This document shows positions 1-7,565 of a DNA stretch of 64,000 nucleotides, piece by piece. The DNA is from Glycomyces artemisiae. Its GTDB lineage: Bacteria > Actinomycetota > Actinomycetes > Mycobacteriales > Micromonosporaceae. Within the stretch, counting starts at the first letter, position 1. Each line of letters starts with the position of its first letter. A model generated the notes under the pieces. The model was not told the origin of the DNA and made no database searches. It saw only the letters and a program-made list of their open reading frames with translations. A program made the position numbers and the translations under genes. Location of the stretch: contig NZ_PVTJ01000013.1 of the NCBI RefSeq assembly GCF_003002955.1, positions 87,861 through 151,860 of the forward strand, written 5' to 3'.

Positions 1-156
1 CGCCAAGCAGTCGCCGCCGGTGATCCCGGCGTCCCGGGCCAGGGCCTCCCGCATGGCCTCCACGTTGTTCCTCGCGGCTTCGACGCGTTTCAGGTGCCGG
101 TACGAGGTCGTGCCGATGAGCAGGGCGCGCGACCGCGCGCCGTCGGGCAGGCGCAC
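1..156 (-). CDS. Caspase-like (peptidase C14) protein, 5' end only
   Basis: Partial gene running off the left edge; 52 codons are visible from a GTG start two bases after the stop of the upstream EACC1 gene. The visible peptide has the N-terminal caspase-fold pattern: ALLIGTTSY, then RHLKRVEAARNNVEAMREAL and a GxC near the edge. This matches the start of actinobacterial EACC1-associated caspase domains, where a strand ending in IGxxxY leads into a helix with NN. The catalytic His and Cys and any effector domains lie outside the window. Such proteases are thought to act in conflict or programmed-death signalling. The family call is good for so short a piece; its target is unknown. Confidence 0.72.
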   Translation of the reverse strand, partial: MRLPDGARSRALLIGTTSYRHLKRVEAARNNVEAMREALARDAGITGGDCLA

Positions 157-158
157 CG

Positions 159-497
159 CTACTCTCCCAGGTCGAGTCGCTTCGCGACCGACTTCGCGAT
201 CGGGCCCTTCGCGGTGATCCGCACGCGCGAGCCGTCGGCGGCGCTCACCTCGACCTCGATCTCCGAGCGGCGGGATCGAATCCACACGCCGATCGTCTGC
301 CCGAGCGCGTCCAGGCCCCCCGCGGCGATGGCCGCGAGGAGTATGTCCGTGCCCGCGCCGAGCTCGCCCTCCTGGGGCTCGGCCGGTTTGAAGTCGACCC
401 GCCCCCGGTAGTCCTCGTCGCGGTTCAGCCACTTCCGCAGCAGCACCAGTTCCCCACGGGGGTCGTCGGATCCGGTCACGGTGAGTTCGGCGTCCAT
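159..497 (-). CDS. Effector-associated constant component 1 (EACC1) protein
   Basis: 112-residue soluble protein. I placed the start at the ATG at 497, where the peptide begins MDAELTVTG; the open frame upstream to 635 reads Arg/Cys-rich non-coding sequence. Features: N-terminal beta strand, LLRKWLNRDEDYRGRVDF, a Gly/Ala helix LLAAIAAGGLDALGQTIGVWI, then strands EIEVEVSAADGSRVRITAKGP. This helix followed by a DGSRV-type strand pair is typical of EACC1, which is almost always encoded directly before a caspase, trypsin-like or similar effector. Here it is two bases upstream of a caspase-like gene, so the two are co-translated. EACC1 is inferred from published comparative genomics to be an adaptor or sensor of a conflict system; its biochemical role is not established. 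Confidence 0.75.
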   Translation of the reverse strand: MDAELTVTGSDDPRGELVLLRKWLNRDEDYRGRVDFKPAEPQEGELGAGTDILLAAIAAGGLDALGQTIGVWIRSRRSEIEVEVSAADGSRVRITAKGPIAKSVAKRLDLGE

Positions 498-646
498 CGG
501 CCGATTCTCCCAGACCCGCGCCGACGGCGCCGTTCCCCGGCCCGCCGAACAGAATTCTGGAAACATCCGGGGGAGGGCGATGAATCCCCGCGGCCCGCCG
601 CGTCTACACGTGCAGACACCGACAACCCCGAACACGGAGGATCGAG

Positions 647-1078
647 ATGACCGCCAACGAGAACACCACCGGCTTCCCCTACACGCTCACCGGCGAGGTC
701 GACGTCCCCGTCGCCACCGTCTGGCGGGCCTGGACCGAGAACGACCACTACGAGAAGTGGAGCTACTCCAAGCCCGGCTCGGTCGAGCTCGACGCGACCC
801 CGGGCGGCAAGTACACCTCGGTCGTCGTGACCCCCGACGGCCAGGAGTTCCCGATCACCGGCCGCTACATCGAGGTCGTCGAGAACGAACTGCTCGTCAT
901 GGGCATGGACATCCCCGGCGGCGAAGAGGTCATGCGCCTCGACCTCACCGACCTGGGCGAAGGCCGTACCCGCCTCGTGATCTCCCAGACCTGCTCCACG
1001 CAGGAGGAGCACGACATGGCCAAGGAGGGCAGCCAGATGCTCCTCGACTCCTGCTCGGCCTACGTCGCCACGATGTGA
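647..1078 (+). CDS. SRPBCC (AHSA1-type) domain protein
   Basis: 143 residues, one START/Bet v1-like ligand-binding fold. The N-terminal pattern GEVDVPVATVWRAWTENDHYEKW and the central PGGKYTSVVVTPDGQEFPITGRYIEV are the usual AHSA1 signatures; the C-terminal long helix carries EEHDMAKEGSQMLLDS. The start is fixed by a GGAGG Shine-Dalgarno sequence ending 7 bases before the ATG. Members bind small hydrophobic ligands or assist chaperones, but the ligand cannot be read from sequence. It stands alone and is followed by a strong hairpin at 1087-1114. Family confident, role unknown. Confidence 0.8.
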   Translation: MTANENTTGFPYTLTGEVDVPVATVWRAWTENDHYEKWSYSKPGSVELDATPGGKYTSVVVTPDGQEFPITGRYIEVVENELLVMGMDIPGGEEVMRLDLTDLGEGRTRLVISQTCSTQEEHDMAKEGSQMLLDSCSAYVATM

Positions 1079-1086
1079 CCCCGCGC

Positions 1087-1114
1087 GGGACCGGACCGGC
1101 CAGGGTCCGGTCCC
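1087..1114 (+). terminator. GC-rich hairpin terminator after the SRPBCC gene
   Basis: Perfect 11-bp inverted repeat (GGGACCGGACC / GGTCCGGTCCC) with a 6-base loop, 8 bases after the stop at 1078. No T-run follows, as is common in this genome. Confidence 0.6.
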
Positions 1115-1162
1115 GGACCGCGCGCAGGTTTTCCTGTCGGTCCCTCCGGCTAGCCTCTGACC

Positions 1163-2308
1163 ATGCAGCTCACGACCCGGCGGTTGAACCGCGCCACGCT
1201 CGACCGCCAGTCCCTCCTGCACCGCGCCGAGGCCGACGTCGAGTCCGCGGTGCGCGGTGCCGTCGCCCTCCAGACCCAGTCGCCCGTCTCCGGGTACATC
1301 GGCCTGTGGAACCGCGTCGCCGGGTTCGACCCCGCCGACCTCGACGCCGCCTACAAGGAGGGCCGGGTCCTGCGCGGCAACCCCGTGCGCATGACCCTGC
1401 ACACCGTCGCCGCCGACGAGTACCGCACCTTCCGCGAAGCCACCGAGCCGTCCCTGTACGCCGCGAAGCTCGGCGGCCGCATCGCCGCCGCCGGGATCAC
1501 CGGCACCGAGGCCTACGAGCTGTCGGAAGCGCTCTACGAGGCCCTGTTCACCGCCGGCGAGGTCCGCACCGCCCGCGAATGCGAGGCCTGGCTCGCCGAC
1601 CGCCTCGACGCCGCCACCGCCAAGGCCGTGTGGCCCGGCATCCGCCAGTACGCGCCCCTCCTGCGCGCCCCCGGCGCCGGACCCTGGGGCTTCACCGACA
1701 AGGTCGAGTACACCGCCGCCCCCGACAAGCCCGCCCTCCGCGACGACGAGGCCGCCGAAGCCGGACTCGCCGCCCTCATCCTGCGGCACATCGAAGGCTT
1801 CGGGCCCGTCTCCGTCGCCGACGTCGCCCAGTTCGCCATGGTCCAGCGCGGCCGCGTCAAGAAGGCCCTCGTGCCCCTCGACCTCGAACTCCACCAGGGC
1901 CCGAACGGCGAAGTCCTCTACGACCTGCCCGGCGCCGCGCTCCCCGATGAGGACACCCCGGCCCCGCCGCGCCTGATGGCCATGTGGGACAACGTGTTCC
2001 TCGCCTTCCACGACCGCGCCCGCACCGTCCCGCCCGAGTACCGCACCACCCTCATCCGCAACAACGGCGACGTCCTCCCGATGCTCCTCGTCGACGGCCT
2101 CGCCGCAGGCGTCTGGCGCACCGTCGACGGCGCCATCGAGGCCACCGCCTTCCACCCCCTCCCCGACGACGTCTGGGCCGCCCTCGCCGAGGAGGCCAAG
2201 AGCCTCGCCGCACTCCTCGCCGACCGCGAAAGCGACGTCTACCGCCGCCACCACCACTGGTGGGACAAGCTCCCGGACCACCAGACCGTCGTCCTCGCCG
2301 GGAGATGA
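1163..2308 (+). CDS. Winged-helix DNA-binding protein of the HTH_42/AlkZ-YcaQ family
   Basis: 381 residues, close to the usual family length. The N-terminus shows RLNRATLDRQ followed by ALQTQSP, then RGNPVRMTLHTV, the order seen in HTH_42 proteins. The family includes AlkZ and YcaQ, DNA glycosylases that open interstrand crosslinks using a QxQ pair; here a QTQ occupies residues 37-39, which as I remember is also the numbering of the AlkZ glutamines. A repair or self-resistance glycosylase is therefore possible, but many members are uncharacterised. No Shine-Dalgarno is present: TAGCCT at 1151-1156 sits 6 bases before the ATG, so the mRNA is probably leaderless. Confidence 0.75.
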   Translation: MQLTTRRLNRATLDRQSLLHRAEADVESAVRGAVALQTQSPVSGYIGLWNRVAGFDPADLDAAYKEGRVLRGNPVRMTLHTVAADEYRTFREATEPSLYAAKLGGRIAAAGITGTEAYELSEALYEALFTAGEVRTARECEAWLADRLDAATAKAVWPGIRQYAPLLRAPGAGPWGFTDKVEYTAAPDKPALRDDEAAEAGLAALILRHIEGFGPVSVADVAQFAMVQRGRVKKALVPLDLELHQGPNGEVLYDLPGAALPDEDTPAPPRLMAMWDNVFLAFHDRARTVPPEYRTTLIRNNGDVLPMLLVDGLAAGVWRTVDGAIEATAFHPLPDDVWAALAEEAKSLAALLADRESDVYRRHHHWWDKLPDHQTVVLAGR

Positions 2309-2369
2309 CCCGCCGCGCCCGCCCGCGCCCCGGATACGATTCGGCTCACCGCAACGGAAGGAGCCCGCC

Positions 2370-2846
2370 ATGAGCGGCCGCGAGCACCACTACGAGGTCA
2401 CCGTCGAATGGACCGGCAACACCGGCAACGGGACCGCCAAGTACTTCGACTACGGACGCGACCACGACATCACCGCCCCCGGCAAGCCCCTCATCCGCGG
2501 CAGCGCCGACCCGGCGTTCCTCGGCCAGAAGGAGCGCTGGAACCCCGAGGAGCTGCTCGTCGCCGCGCTCTCCGAATGCCACATGCTCACCTACTTCGCG
2601 CTGTGCGCGCGCGAGCGCATCGTCGTCACCGCCTACACCGACGCCGCCGCGGGGACCATGACCGAGGAGAAGGGCAACAGCGGCCGCTTCACCGAGGTCG
2701 TGCTCCACCCGGTCGTCACCATCGCCGACCCCGCCGACGCCGAGCGCGCCGCCGCACTCCACCACGACGCCAACCGCGACTGCTTCATCGCCAAGTCCGT
2801 GAACTTCCCCGTCCTCCACGAGGTCGAGATCCGCACCGGGTCCTGA
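2370..2846 (+). CDS. OsmC family peroxiredoxin-like protein
   Basis: 158 residues covering a full OsmC fold. The active-site helix reads LLVAALSECHMLTYFALC with the first reactive cysteine at residue 70; the second redox cysteine is at 138 in NRDCFIAKSVNFPV. Both are needed for thiol-dependent reduction of organic hydroperoxides, so the protein should be active. The N-terminal strand HYEVTVEWTGN is typical of the YhfA/OsmC-like branch. An AAGGAG ribosome site lies just upstream. It ends 6 bases from the convergent CBM2 gene. The enzyme is cytoplasmic; its physiological peroxide is unknown. Confidence 0.88.
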   Translation: MSGREHHYEVTVEWTGNTGNGTAKYFDYGRDHDITAPGKPLIRGSADPAFLGQKERWNPEELLVAALSECHMLTYFALCARERIVVTAYTDAAAGTMTEEKGNSGRFTEVVLHPVVTIADPADAERAAALHHDANRDCFIAKSVNFPVLHEVEIRTGS

Positions 2847-2852
2847 CGGGCC

Positions 2853-3464
2853 TCAAGCCGGGGTGCAGGGGACGGTCTCGGGCAGCACCCAGCCGTCCTC
2901 GACATCGGCCGAGAAGCTCGGATCGACGCTCTCGCCGGGCGCGATGACGGCGTTGAACATGATGTCGCCGTAGCGGTCCCCTTCGAGATGCTCCAGCCCC
3001 CACGCCGCGGTCACCTCCATGCCGTCCAGGGCGAGCAGGATCTCCCAGCCGTCGATCGGCTCGGCCCCGGTGTTCGCCACCGACACCGCCACCGAGATCG
3101 ACGACGACCACTCGGTGTCGAGGGACAGGGACGCGGTGCACTCCGGCCCGGCGTCCGCCGCGCTCGCCGAAGTCGTAGCGGCAGCGGCGGAGGTCGTCGG
3201 ATCACCGCTCGGGGACGCGGCGGACGACTCGGGCGACTCCGGCGCCGACGCCGGGGCGCTCGCGCTCGTCGTCTCCGCGGCGGCCGTGAACTGCGGGCCC
3301 CCGGGCGTGTCGGCCTCGGCCAGGTCCGGGTCGTGCTCGTCGCGCAGCGCCCCGAACTGCCACACCGCCGCCACGGACACCAGCGCCGCCACGACGACGA
3401 GCACCAGGAGCGAACGCCCGTGGATCCGGCCGCGCAGCATGCCGCGGTCCATCCAAGCGCGCAT
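2853..3464 (-). CDS. Membrane-anchored protein with a CBM2-type extracellular domain
   Basis: 203 residues from the ATG at 3464, which has a GGAGG site 6 bases upstream; the longer open frame to 4001 is an artefact. A basic cytoplasmic N-terminus (RGRIHGR) leads into one hydrophobic segment at about residues 19-37. Then comes an Ala/Ser/Pro linker and a C-terminal domain of about 100 residues opening with ECTASLSLDTEWSSSISVAV and closing with PCTPA. The two terminal cysteines, VANTGAEPIDGWEI and the WGLEH region are typical of family 2 carbohydrate-binding modules, but no catalytic domain is attached. It probably tethers the cell surface to cellulose or another polysaccharide, or senses it. 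Confidence 0.72.
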   Translation of the reverse strand: MRAWMDRGMLRGRIHGRSLLVLVVVAALVSVAAVWQFGALRDEHDPDLAEADTPGGPQFTAAAETTSASAPASAPESPESSAASPSGDPTTSAAAATTSASAADAGPECTASLSLDTEWSSSISVAVSVANTGAEPIDGWEILLALDGMEVTAAWGLEHLEGDRYGDIMFNAVIAPGESVDPSFSADVEDGWVLPETVPCTPA

Positions 3465-3611
3465 GGAGCACCTCCGGAGGGGTCGAGGGCAGGAGCGGAC
3501 GCGCCGCGCGCAGGCCGCGGCGCGGAGGGGGTGCCGTGTCCACGGTGAAGCGTACAAGGCCCCCGTGCGCTGGCGAAACGCCCCGATTAGTGCGGCTCGA
3601 TCCCGTTGCGT

Positions 3612-3623
3612 GGAAAGCGTTCC
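3612..3623. promoter_or_regulatory. LacI-like palindrome upstream of the CBM2 membrane gene
   Basis: GGAAAGCGTTCC, a near-palindrome with a GC centre reminiscent of CebR/LacI-type operators, in the 259-bp divergent region between the CBM2 gene (start 3464) and the oxidoreductase (start 3724). It could serve either. Weak evidence: only the symmetry and position. Confidence 0.3.
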
Positions 3624-3723
3624 GCGCTCGGCGCGTCCGATCGGGCTCTTCCGGGTACGCACCGGTGTAGATTCAGGCCGGGCGCAGCCGGGCGTCCGCC
3701 GGTCAGGACCGAAGGGACCCCTT

Positions 3724-4677
3724 ATGCGCGCCGTCGTCGCCACCGACTTCCACACTGAGCCGACCCTCGCGGACCTGCCCGTCCCCGAACCCGGCCCGGG
3801 GGAGGTGCTCGTCAAGATCGCGGCCGCGGGCGTCAACCCCTTCGACTGGAAGGTCGTCGAGGGCGCCATGCGCGGGTCCGTGCACCACGAGTTCCCGCTC
3901 GTCCTCGGCTCCGACGGGGCCGGGACCGTCGTGAGCGCCGGGGAACCCGGCCTGGACGACGCCCGCTTCGAGCCCGGCGACCGCGTGTTCGGGCAGTTCA
4001 TGGACGTGAAGCTCGGCCGCGGCTCCTACGCCGAGTACGCGGTCGCCAAGGCCGCCAAACTCGCCCGCCTCCCCGACAAGCTCGACTTCGCGACGGCCGC
4101 GGCCATCCCCACCGCCGGGGCCGCCGCACACGACTTCGTGGAGGGCACCGGCGCCGGGCCCGGGCAGACGCTCCTCGTCAACGGCGCGTCCGGCGGCGTC
4201 GGCCAGGCGGCCGTGCAGCTCGCCGCCGCCCAGGGCATCCGCGTCATCGCCACCACCGACCCCGACACGGCGGCCCTCCTGCGCGACCTCGGCGCCGCCG
4301 AGACCGTCGACTTCACCGCGGGCCCCACCGCCGACCAGGTCCGCGCCGCGCACCCCGACGGCATCGACGCGGTCGTCGACCTCGTCTCCGGGCCCGCCGA
4401 CATCGAGCCGATCGCCCTGCTGCTCAAGCCGAACGGCGCGATCGTCTCCTCCAACGGCGCCGTCGACGCCGACGCCTTCGCGGCGAAGGGCCTGCGCGGC
4501 TCGAACCTCTACGCGAACGCCCGGCCCGGCACGCTCGCGTCACTCGCCGAGTCGGTCCAGAGGGGACAGATCCGGTTCCTCATCGACCACGAAGCGCCTC
4601 TTGAAGAGGCCGCCGCCGCGCTCGACCGCCTCAAGGCCGGCCGCTCCCGCGGCAAGACCGTGCTCACTGTCGCTTGA
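3724..4677 (+). CDS. NADP-dependent quinone oxidoreductase (MDR superfamily)
   Basis: 317 residues, the usual length for zinc-independent medium-chain reductases of the zeta-crystallin type. N-terminal GroES-like part: PGPGEVLVKIAAAGVNPFDWKVVEG, LGSDGAGTVV. Rossmann part: TLLVNGASGGVGQAAVQLAAAQG, the NADP-binding GxGxxGQ-like motif, near residue 150. Cysteine ligands for structural zinc are absent. It likely reduces quinones or alpha,beta-unsaturated carbonyls in the cytoplasm. The ATG at 3724 follows a GAAGGGACC ribosome site. Its last 14 bases overlap the convergent MerR gene. Substrate not predictable. Confidence 0.85.
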   Translation: MRAVVATDFHTEPTLADLPVPEPGPGEVLVKIAAAGVNPFDWKVVEGAMRGSVHHEFPLVLGSDGAGTVVSAGEPGLDDARFEPGDRVFGQFMDVKLGRGSYAEYAVAKAAKLARLPDKLDFATAAAIPTAGAAAHDFVEGTGAGPGQTLLVNGASGGVGQAAVQLAAAQGIRVIATTDPDTAALLRDLGAAETVDFTAGPTADQVRAAHPDGIDAVVDLVSGPADIEPIALLLKPNGAIVSSNGAVDADAFAAKGLRGSNLYANARPGTLASLAESVQRGQIRFLIDHEAPLEEAAAALDRLKAGRSRGKTVLTVA

Positions 4678-5047
4678 AGCCCGGTCGACTGACCCGGTCC
4701 GGCTCCAGCGGGCACCCGGTGTCCGCCCGCGCGGCCAACTCCGCGCGGAGCGCCGTCAGCTCCGCGATCTTCGCGTCCACGGCCGAGATCCGCTCGGCGA
4801 ACAGCGCCGAGAGCGCCGCCGCCGTGTCGGGCGCGCCGCGCAGCTCCTCGCCGTGCCGGCCGATCTCGGCGAGCGTGAATCCGAGGCGCTGCGCCGTGCG
4901 CACGTAGTCGAGCCACGGCACGGCCTCCTCGGGGAAGTCCCGGTAGCCGTTCGGCGACCGGTGCGACTCGACCAGCCCGATCTTCTCGTAGAACCGGATC
5001 GCGTCCCGGCTCAGCCCCGACCGCTCCGACAACGCACCGATCCGCAC
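4664..5047 (-). CDS. MerR family transcriptional regulator
   Basis: 127 residues from a GTG at 5047 preceded by GAGGG; an in-frame ATG at 5086 would extend through the operator, so I rejected it. The N-terminal winged helix is clear (IGALSERSGLSRDAIRFYEKIGLVESHRSPNGYR), followed by a dimerisation helix of about 40 residues rich in Ala/Leu/Glu. Only one cysteine (GCPLE near the C-terminus) is present, arguing against metal sensing of the CueR type; it resembles the AdhR/YyaN-like aldehyde or electrophile branch. It is divergent from a small membrane gene, with the operator between them, and overlaps the 3' end of the oxidoreductase by 14 bases. Confidence 0.88.
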   Translation of the reverse strand: MRIGALSERSGLSRDAIRFYEKIGLVESHRSPNGYRDFPEEAVPWLDYVRTAQRLGFTLAEIGRHGEELRGAPDTAAALSALFAERISAVDAKIAELTALRAELAARADTGCPLEPDRVSRPGFKRQ

Positions 5048-5064
5048 GGACCCTCCCTCGCGAC

Positions 5065-5096
5065 TTGACACTGGAGTGCACTCCACCGTTTACGGT
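5065..5096 (+). promoter_or_regulatory. MerR-type promoter with overlapping operator palindrome
   Basis: A -35 box TTGACA (5065-5070) and a -10 box TACGGT (5091-5096) are separated by 20 bp, longer than the optimal 17, as in promoters that MerR proteins activate by untwisting. A perfect 14-bp palindrome TGGAGTGCACTCCA (5072-5085) fills the spacer. It points toward the membrane gene at 5126, with the merR start on the other side, so it should control both. Confidence 0.85.
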
Positions 5097-5125
5097 AGCC
5101 CGACCCGAACGAACGGAGCACTTCC

Positions 5126-5548
5126 ATGCCCACTGTCCTCGACACCGCCGCGCCGCAACGGCACTCCTACCTCACCGTGGTCCGCGCGAGCGCCGTCTAC
5201 GACCTCGTCGTCACCGCCGGGTTCGCCACGCCGTGGACGCTCGCCCTGGTCCACGCCGGTCTGGACGGGCTCAGCGGCGCACTCGGCCTCGCCGCGTTCC
5301 CCGCCCTCGACCCGATGCAGGTGCTGTACGCGAACCTCATGGGCTCGGTCGTCGTCGTGTGGTCGCTGCTGCGGCTGCTGCGCCCCCAGCGGGTCCACGG
5401 CCTGTTCGACGGCGCCGCGCGCGTCCTGTTCTCCCTCTGGATGGCCTACGCGCTGGCCCACGGGGGCCCGGATCTCCTGTGGGGGTTCCTGGCCGTCGAA
5501 GCCGCCTGGGGCGCAGCGCAGCTCGCGCCCTGGCTCCGGAAGCGGTGA
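5126..5548 (+). CDS. Small integral membrane protein under MerR control
   Basis: 140 residues with four likely membrane helices: around YDLVVTAGFATPWTLALVHA, MQVLYANLMGSVVVVWSLL, VLFSLWMAYALAHGG and LLWGFLAVEAAWGAAQL. GGAGC lies before the ATG. I recognise no catalytic motif; the size and four-helix layout resemble DoxX-like or other small uncharacterised inner-membrane families. Because it is driven by a MerR-type promoter, it probably responds to a chemical stress such as electrophiles. It is followed at once by a strong bidirectional hairpin. Confidence 0.7.
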   Translation: MPTVLDTAAPQRHSYLTVVRASAVYDLVVTAGFATPWTLALVHAGLDGLSGALGLAAFPALDPMQVLYANLMGSVVVVWSLLRLLRPQRVHGLFDGAARVLFSLWMAYALAHGGPDLLWGFLAVEAAWGAAQLAPWLRKR

Positions 5549-5550
5549 AC

Positions 5551-5582
5551 GCGCCGCCCCGCCGCTCGCGGCGGGGCGGCGC
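5551..5582. terminator. Bidirectional hairpin terminator
   Basis: Perfect 14-bp GC stem (GCGCCGCCCCGCCG and its complement) with loop CTCG, sitting between the convergent genes ending at 5548 and 5588. Confidence 0.75.
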
Positions 5583-5587
5583 GCGGT

Positions 5588-6778
5588 TCAGCAGCCGATC
5601 CGGGTGGGCCCGAAGGCGACGTCGTCGTACCAGACGGTGTCGGCGTCGTTCCCGTAGCTCTCCCAGCCGAGCCGCAGGTCCGCGAGGTCGGGGTCCCAGC
5701 CGGGCTTGGAGAGCCACTGCTCGTCCACGTCGTGGGTGGGGGTGCCGTCGACGGTGAGCCCGGTGACGGCCTGGCCGTCGACCCAGGTCGCGAGGTTGCC
5801 GCCGCTGATCTGGTACTCCACGCACACCCAGGTGTCCACCGGGAAGGGCGCGCTGAGCGCGACCCCGGCGGGGCTCTGGGCGGGCAGGGTCGCGTCGTCG
5901 GACTCGCGGTTCCACTGGAGCTTCGAGTTCTGGCCGCCCAGCCGCAGGTCCGCGTTGTTGTCGCTGCGGTCCTGCATGGCGATCATCGTCGTGTGGTTCG
6001 GCGGCTGGGCCGTGGTGTGCCGCATGTACACCCGGAACCACTCGGCGTCGGCGGGGAGCGAGCGGCCCACGAACACGTGGTTGCAGTAGGTCGCGCCACC
6101 GTCGACGCGCACCGACTTCCCGCCGCCGTTCGCCACCGCAGTGTCCACAGTGGCGGTACCGGTGCCGGTGCAGTCTTGGGCGCCGACGCTCCACGCGCCG
6201 CCCGGGACGGTCCCGGTCTGGTCCTCGAAGCCGTCGCAGACGGCCCCGGCCGGGCAGTCGCCCGGGTCCGGCGGATCGGTCGGGTCGTCAGTCGGATCGT
6301 CGGTCGGGTCGTCGGTGGGCGACTCCGTCTCGCGCGGGGTGTCCGTCGGCTGCTCCACGGTGCCGCACTCGACCCCGTTGAGCGTGAACGCGGTGGGGGA
6401 GGCGCCGGAGCCGGAGACGACGAGGCCGAACAGCTCGCGGGTCTGCCCGGCGCCGACGACGGCGTTCCATCCGACGTCGGAGCCGGTGAACGTGGTGCCG
6501 GACTGGGACCAGGAGACGTTCCAGGCGCTCTGGACCTGCGCGCCGGGCTTGAGCTGGAACTCGATGTCCCAGCCGTTCACGGCGCCGTCCTCGGCGGTGA
6601 GCGAGACGGCGGCCTGGTGGCCCGAGCCCCAGTCGCTCACCACCTTGTAGTCGAGCGCTTGGCAGCCGACGGCGTGCGCCGGGCCCGCCGCCACGATCCC
6701 CAGCGTCGCGGCGGCGACCGCCGCCGACAGTGCGACGGCCGCGGCGAGGCGCCGCGGCCGGGTTGGCATGGATGCCAT
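5588..6778 (-). CDS. Secreted CBM2 + Cip1-like polysaccharide-active protein
   Basis: 396 residues. A signal peptide (RRLAAAVALSAAVAAATLGIVAAGPAHA) is followed by a family 2 cellulose-binding module that begins VGCQALDYKVVSDWGSG and ends at NGVECG. A linker of Thr/Asp-Pro repeats (TDDPTDDPTDDPTDPPDPG) joins it to a C-terminal domain starting CDGFEDQTGTVPGGAWSV and ending FGPTRIGC. The C-terminal domain matches the Cip1-like core, a beta-jelly-roll related to glucuronan lyases, so lyase activity on uronic-acid polymers or a cellulase-helper role is plausible. GAGGAG precedes the ATG. The AT-rich stretch just upstream (6830-6862) probably holds the promoter. Confidence 0.82.
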   Translation of the reverse strand: MASMPTRPRRLAAAVALSAAVAAATLGIVAAGPAHAVGCQALDYKVVSDWGSGHQAAVSLTAEDGAVNGWDIEFQLKPGAQVQSAWNVSWSQSGTTFTGSDVGWNAVVGAGQTRELFGLVVSGSGASPTAFTLNGVECGTVEQPTDTPRETESPTDDPTDDPTDDPTDPPDPGDCPAGAVCDGFEDQTGTVPGGAWSVGAQDCTGTGTATVDTAVANGGGKSVRVDGGATYCNHVFVGRSLPADAEWFRVYMRHTTAQPPNHTTMIAMQDRSDNNADLRLGGQNSKLQWNRESDDATLPAQSPAGVALSAPFPVDTWVCVEYQISGGNLATWVDGQAVTGLTVDGTPTHDVDEQWLSKPGWDPDLADLRLGWESYGNDADTVWYDDVAFGPTRIGC

Positions 6779-6883
6779 GCAGGTACTCCTCTGCTCGGAT
6801 CCGCTTCACCCCAACCCGACCGCGGACAGGCTTATCTATCGATACTAATAAATATCACGATTTGCCCGTGCGTGGGAGCGCGC

Positions 6884-7540
6884 CTACGGATTCTCGGCGC
6901 CGGGTTTGCGCATCACGAGGTGGCAGAAGTGGAACCCGCGCACCGGGTCCTCCTCAGGCGCGCCCACGAGCCGCGCCACCTCCGCGAAGCCGGTGTCCCG
7001 CAGCAGGTCCGCGACCCGGTCGTAGGACCACTGCCACGCGGGGGCCACTCGGTGGTCGAAGGGCCACGCGAGCCGGTCGGTGCGGTCGCTGGCCTGGAAG
7101 CTGAGCGACAGGAACCCGCCGGGCGCGAGGACCCGATGGAACTCGGCGAACACCGGGCCGATCCTCTCGGGCGGCGTGTGGATGATCGAAGCCCGCGACA
7201 GCACGCCGCCGAGGCCGCCGTCCGGCAGGTCCAGGGCGCTCATGTCGCCCAGGGAGAACGCGATCCCGGGGTGCTCGCGGCGCGCGAGCGCGATCATCTC
7301 CGGCGACAGGTCGATGCCCTGCGCGTCGAGTCCGAGGGCGTGCAGGTATCCGGTGATATGTCCTGGCCCGCAGCCGATGTCGGCCACGGGCCGCGCGCCG
7401 CCCTCCTTGACGCGCTCGGCGAACGCGTCGATCATCGCGCGGTCGAACGGGTGCTCGCGCAGCGTGTCCTTGAACGTCTCGTAGTAGAGCTGGGCGACCT
7501 CGTCGTACCGGGTCCGCGTCTCGTCTCGGGGTTCGGCCAT
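6884..7540 (-). CDS. Class I SAM-dependent methyltransferase
   Basis: 218 residues. Motif I reads VADIGCGPGHITGYL near residue 53, followed by the acidic loop GIDLSPEMI and the post-motif SLGDMSALDLPDGGLGGVLS; later FAEFHRVLAPGGFLSLSF is motif III. This is the Methyltransf_11/25 fold. The N-terminus YDEVAQLYYETFKDTLREHPFDRAMIDAF is typical of small-molecule methyltransferases of unknown substrate. TAGGGT (7554-7549 on this strand) lies 8 bases before the ATG and there is no ribosome site, so translation is probably leaderless. A second, unrelated methyltransferase gene lies just upstream. Confidence 0.85.
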   Translation of the reverse strand: MAEPRDETRTRYDEVAQLYYETFKDTLREHPFDRAMIDAFAERVKEGGARPVADIGCGPGHITGYLHALGLDAQGIDLSPEMIALARREHPGIAFSLGDMSALDLPDGGLGGVLSRASIIHTPPERIGPVFAEFHRVLAPGGFLSLSFQASDRTDRLAWPFDHRVAPAWQWSYDRVADLLRDTGFAEVARLVGAPEEDPVRGFHFCHLVMRKPGAENP

Positions 7541-7565
7541 GGGACGAGACCCTATCGCGCCGCGT

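Noticed and set aside
476..2371. Very long reading frames opposite real genes (for example 631 codons here, 987 opposite GH30, 1191 at 49541-53116)
   Set aside because: High GC keeps many frames open. These have Arg/Pro/Gly-rich low-complexity translations and lack motifs, while the other strand encodes clear proteins.
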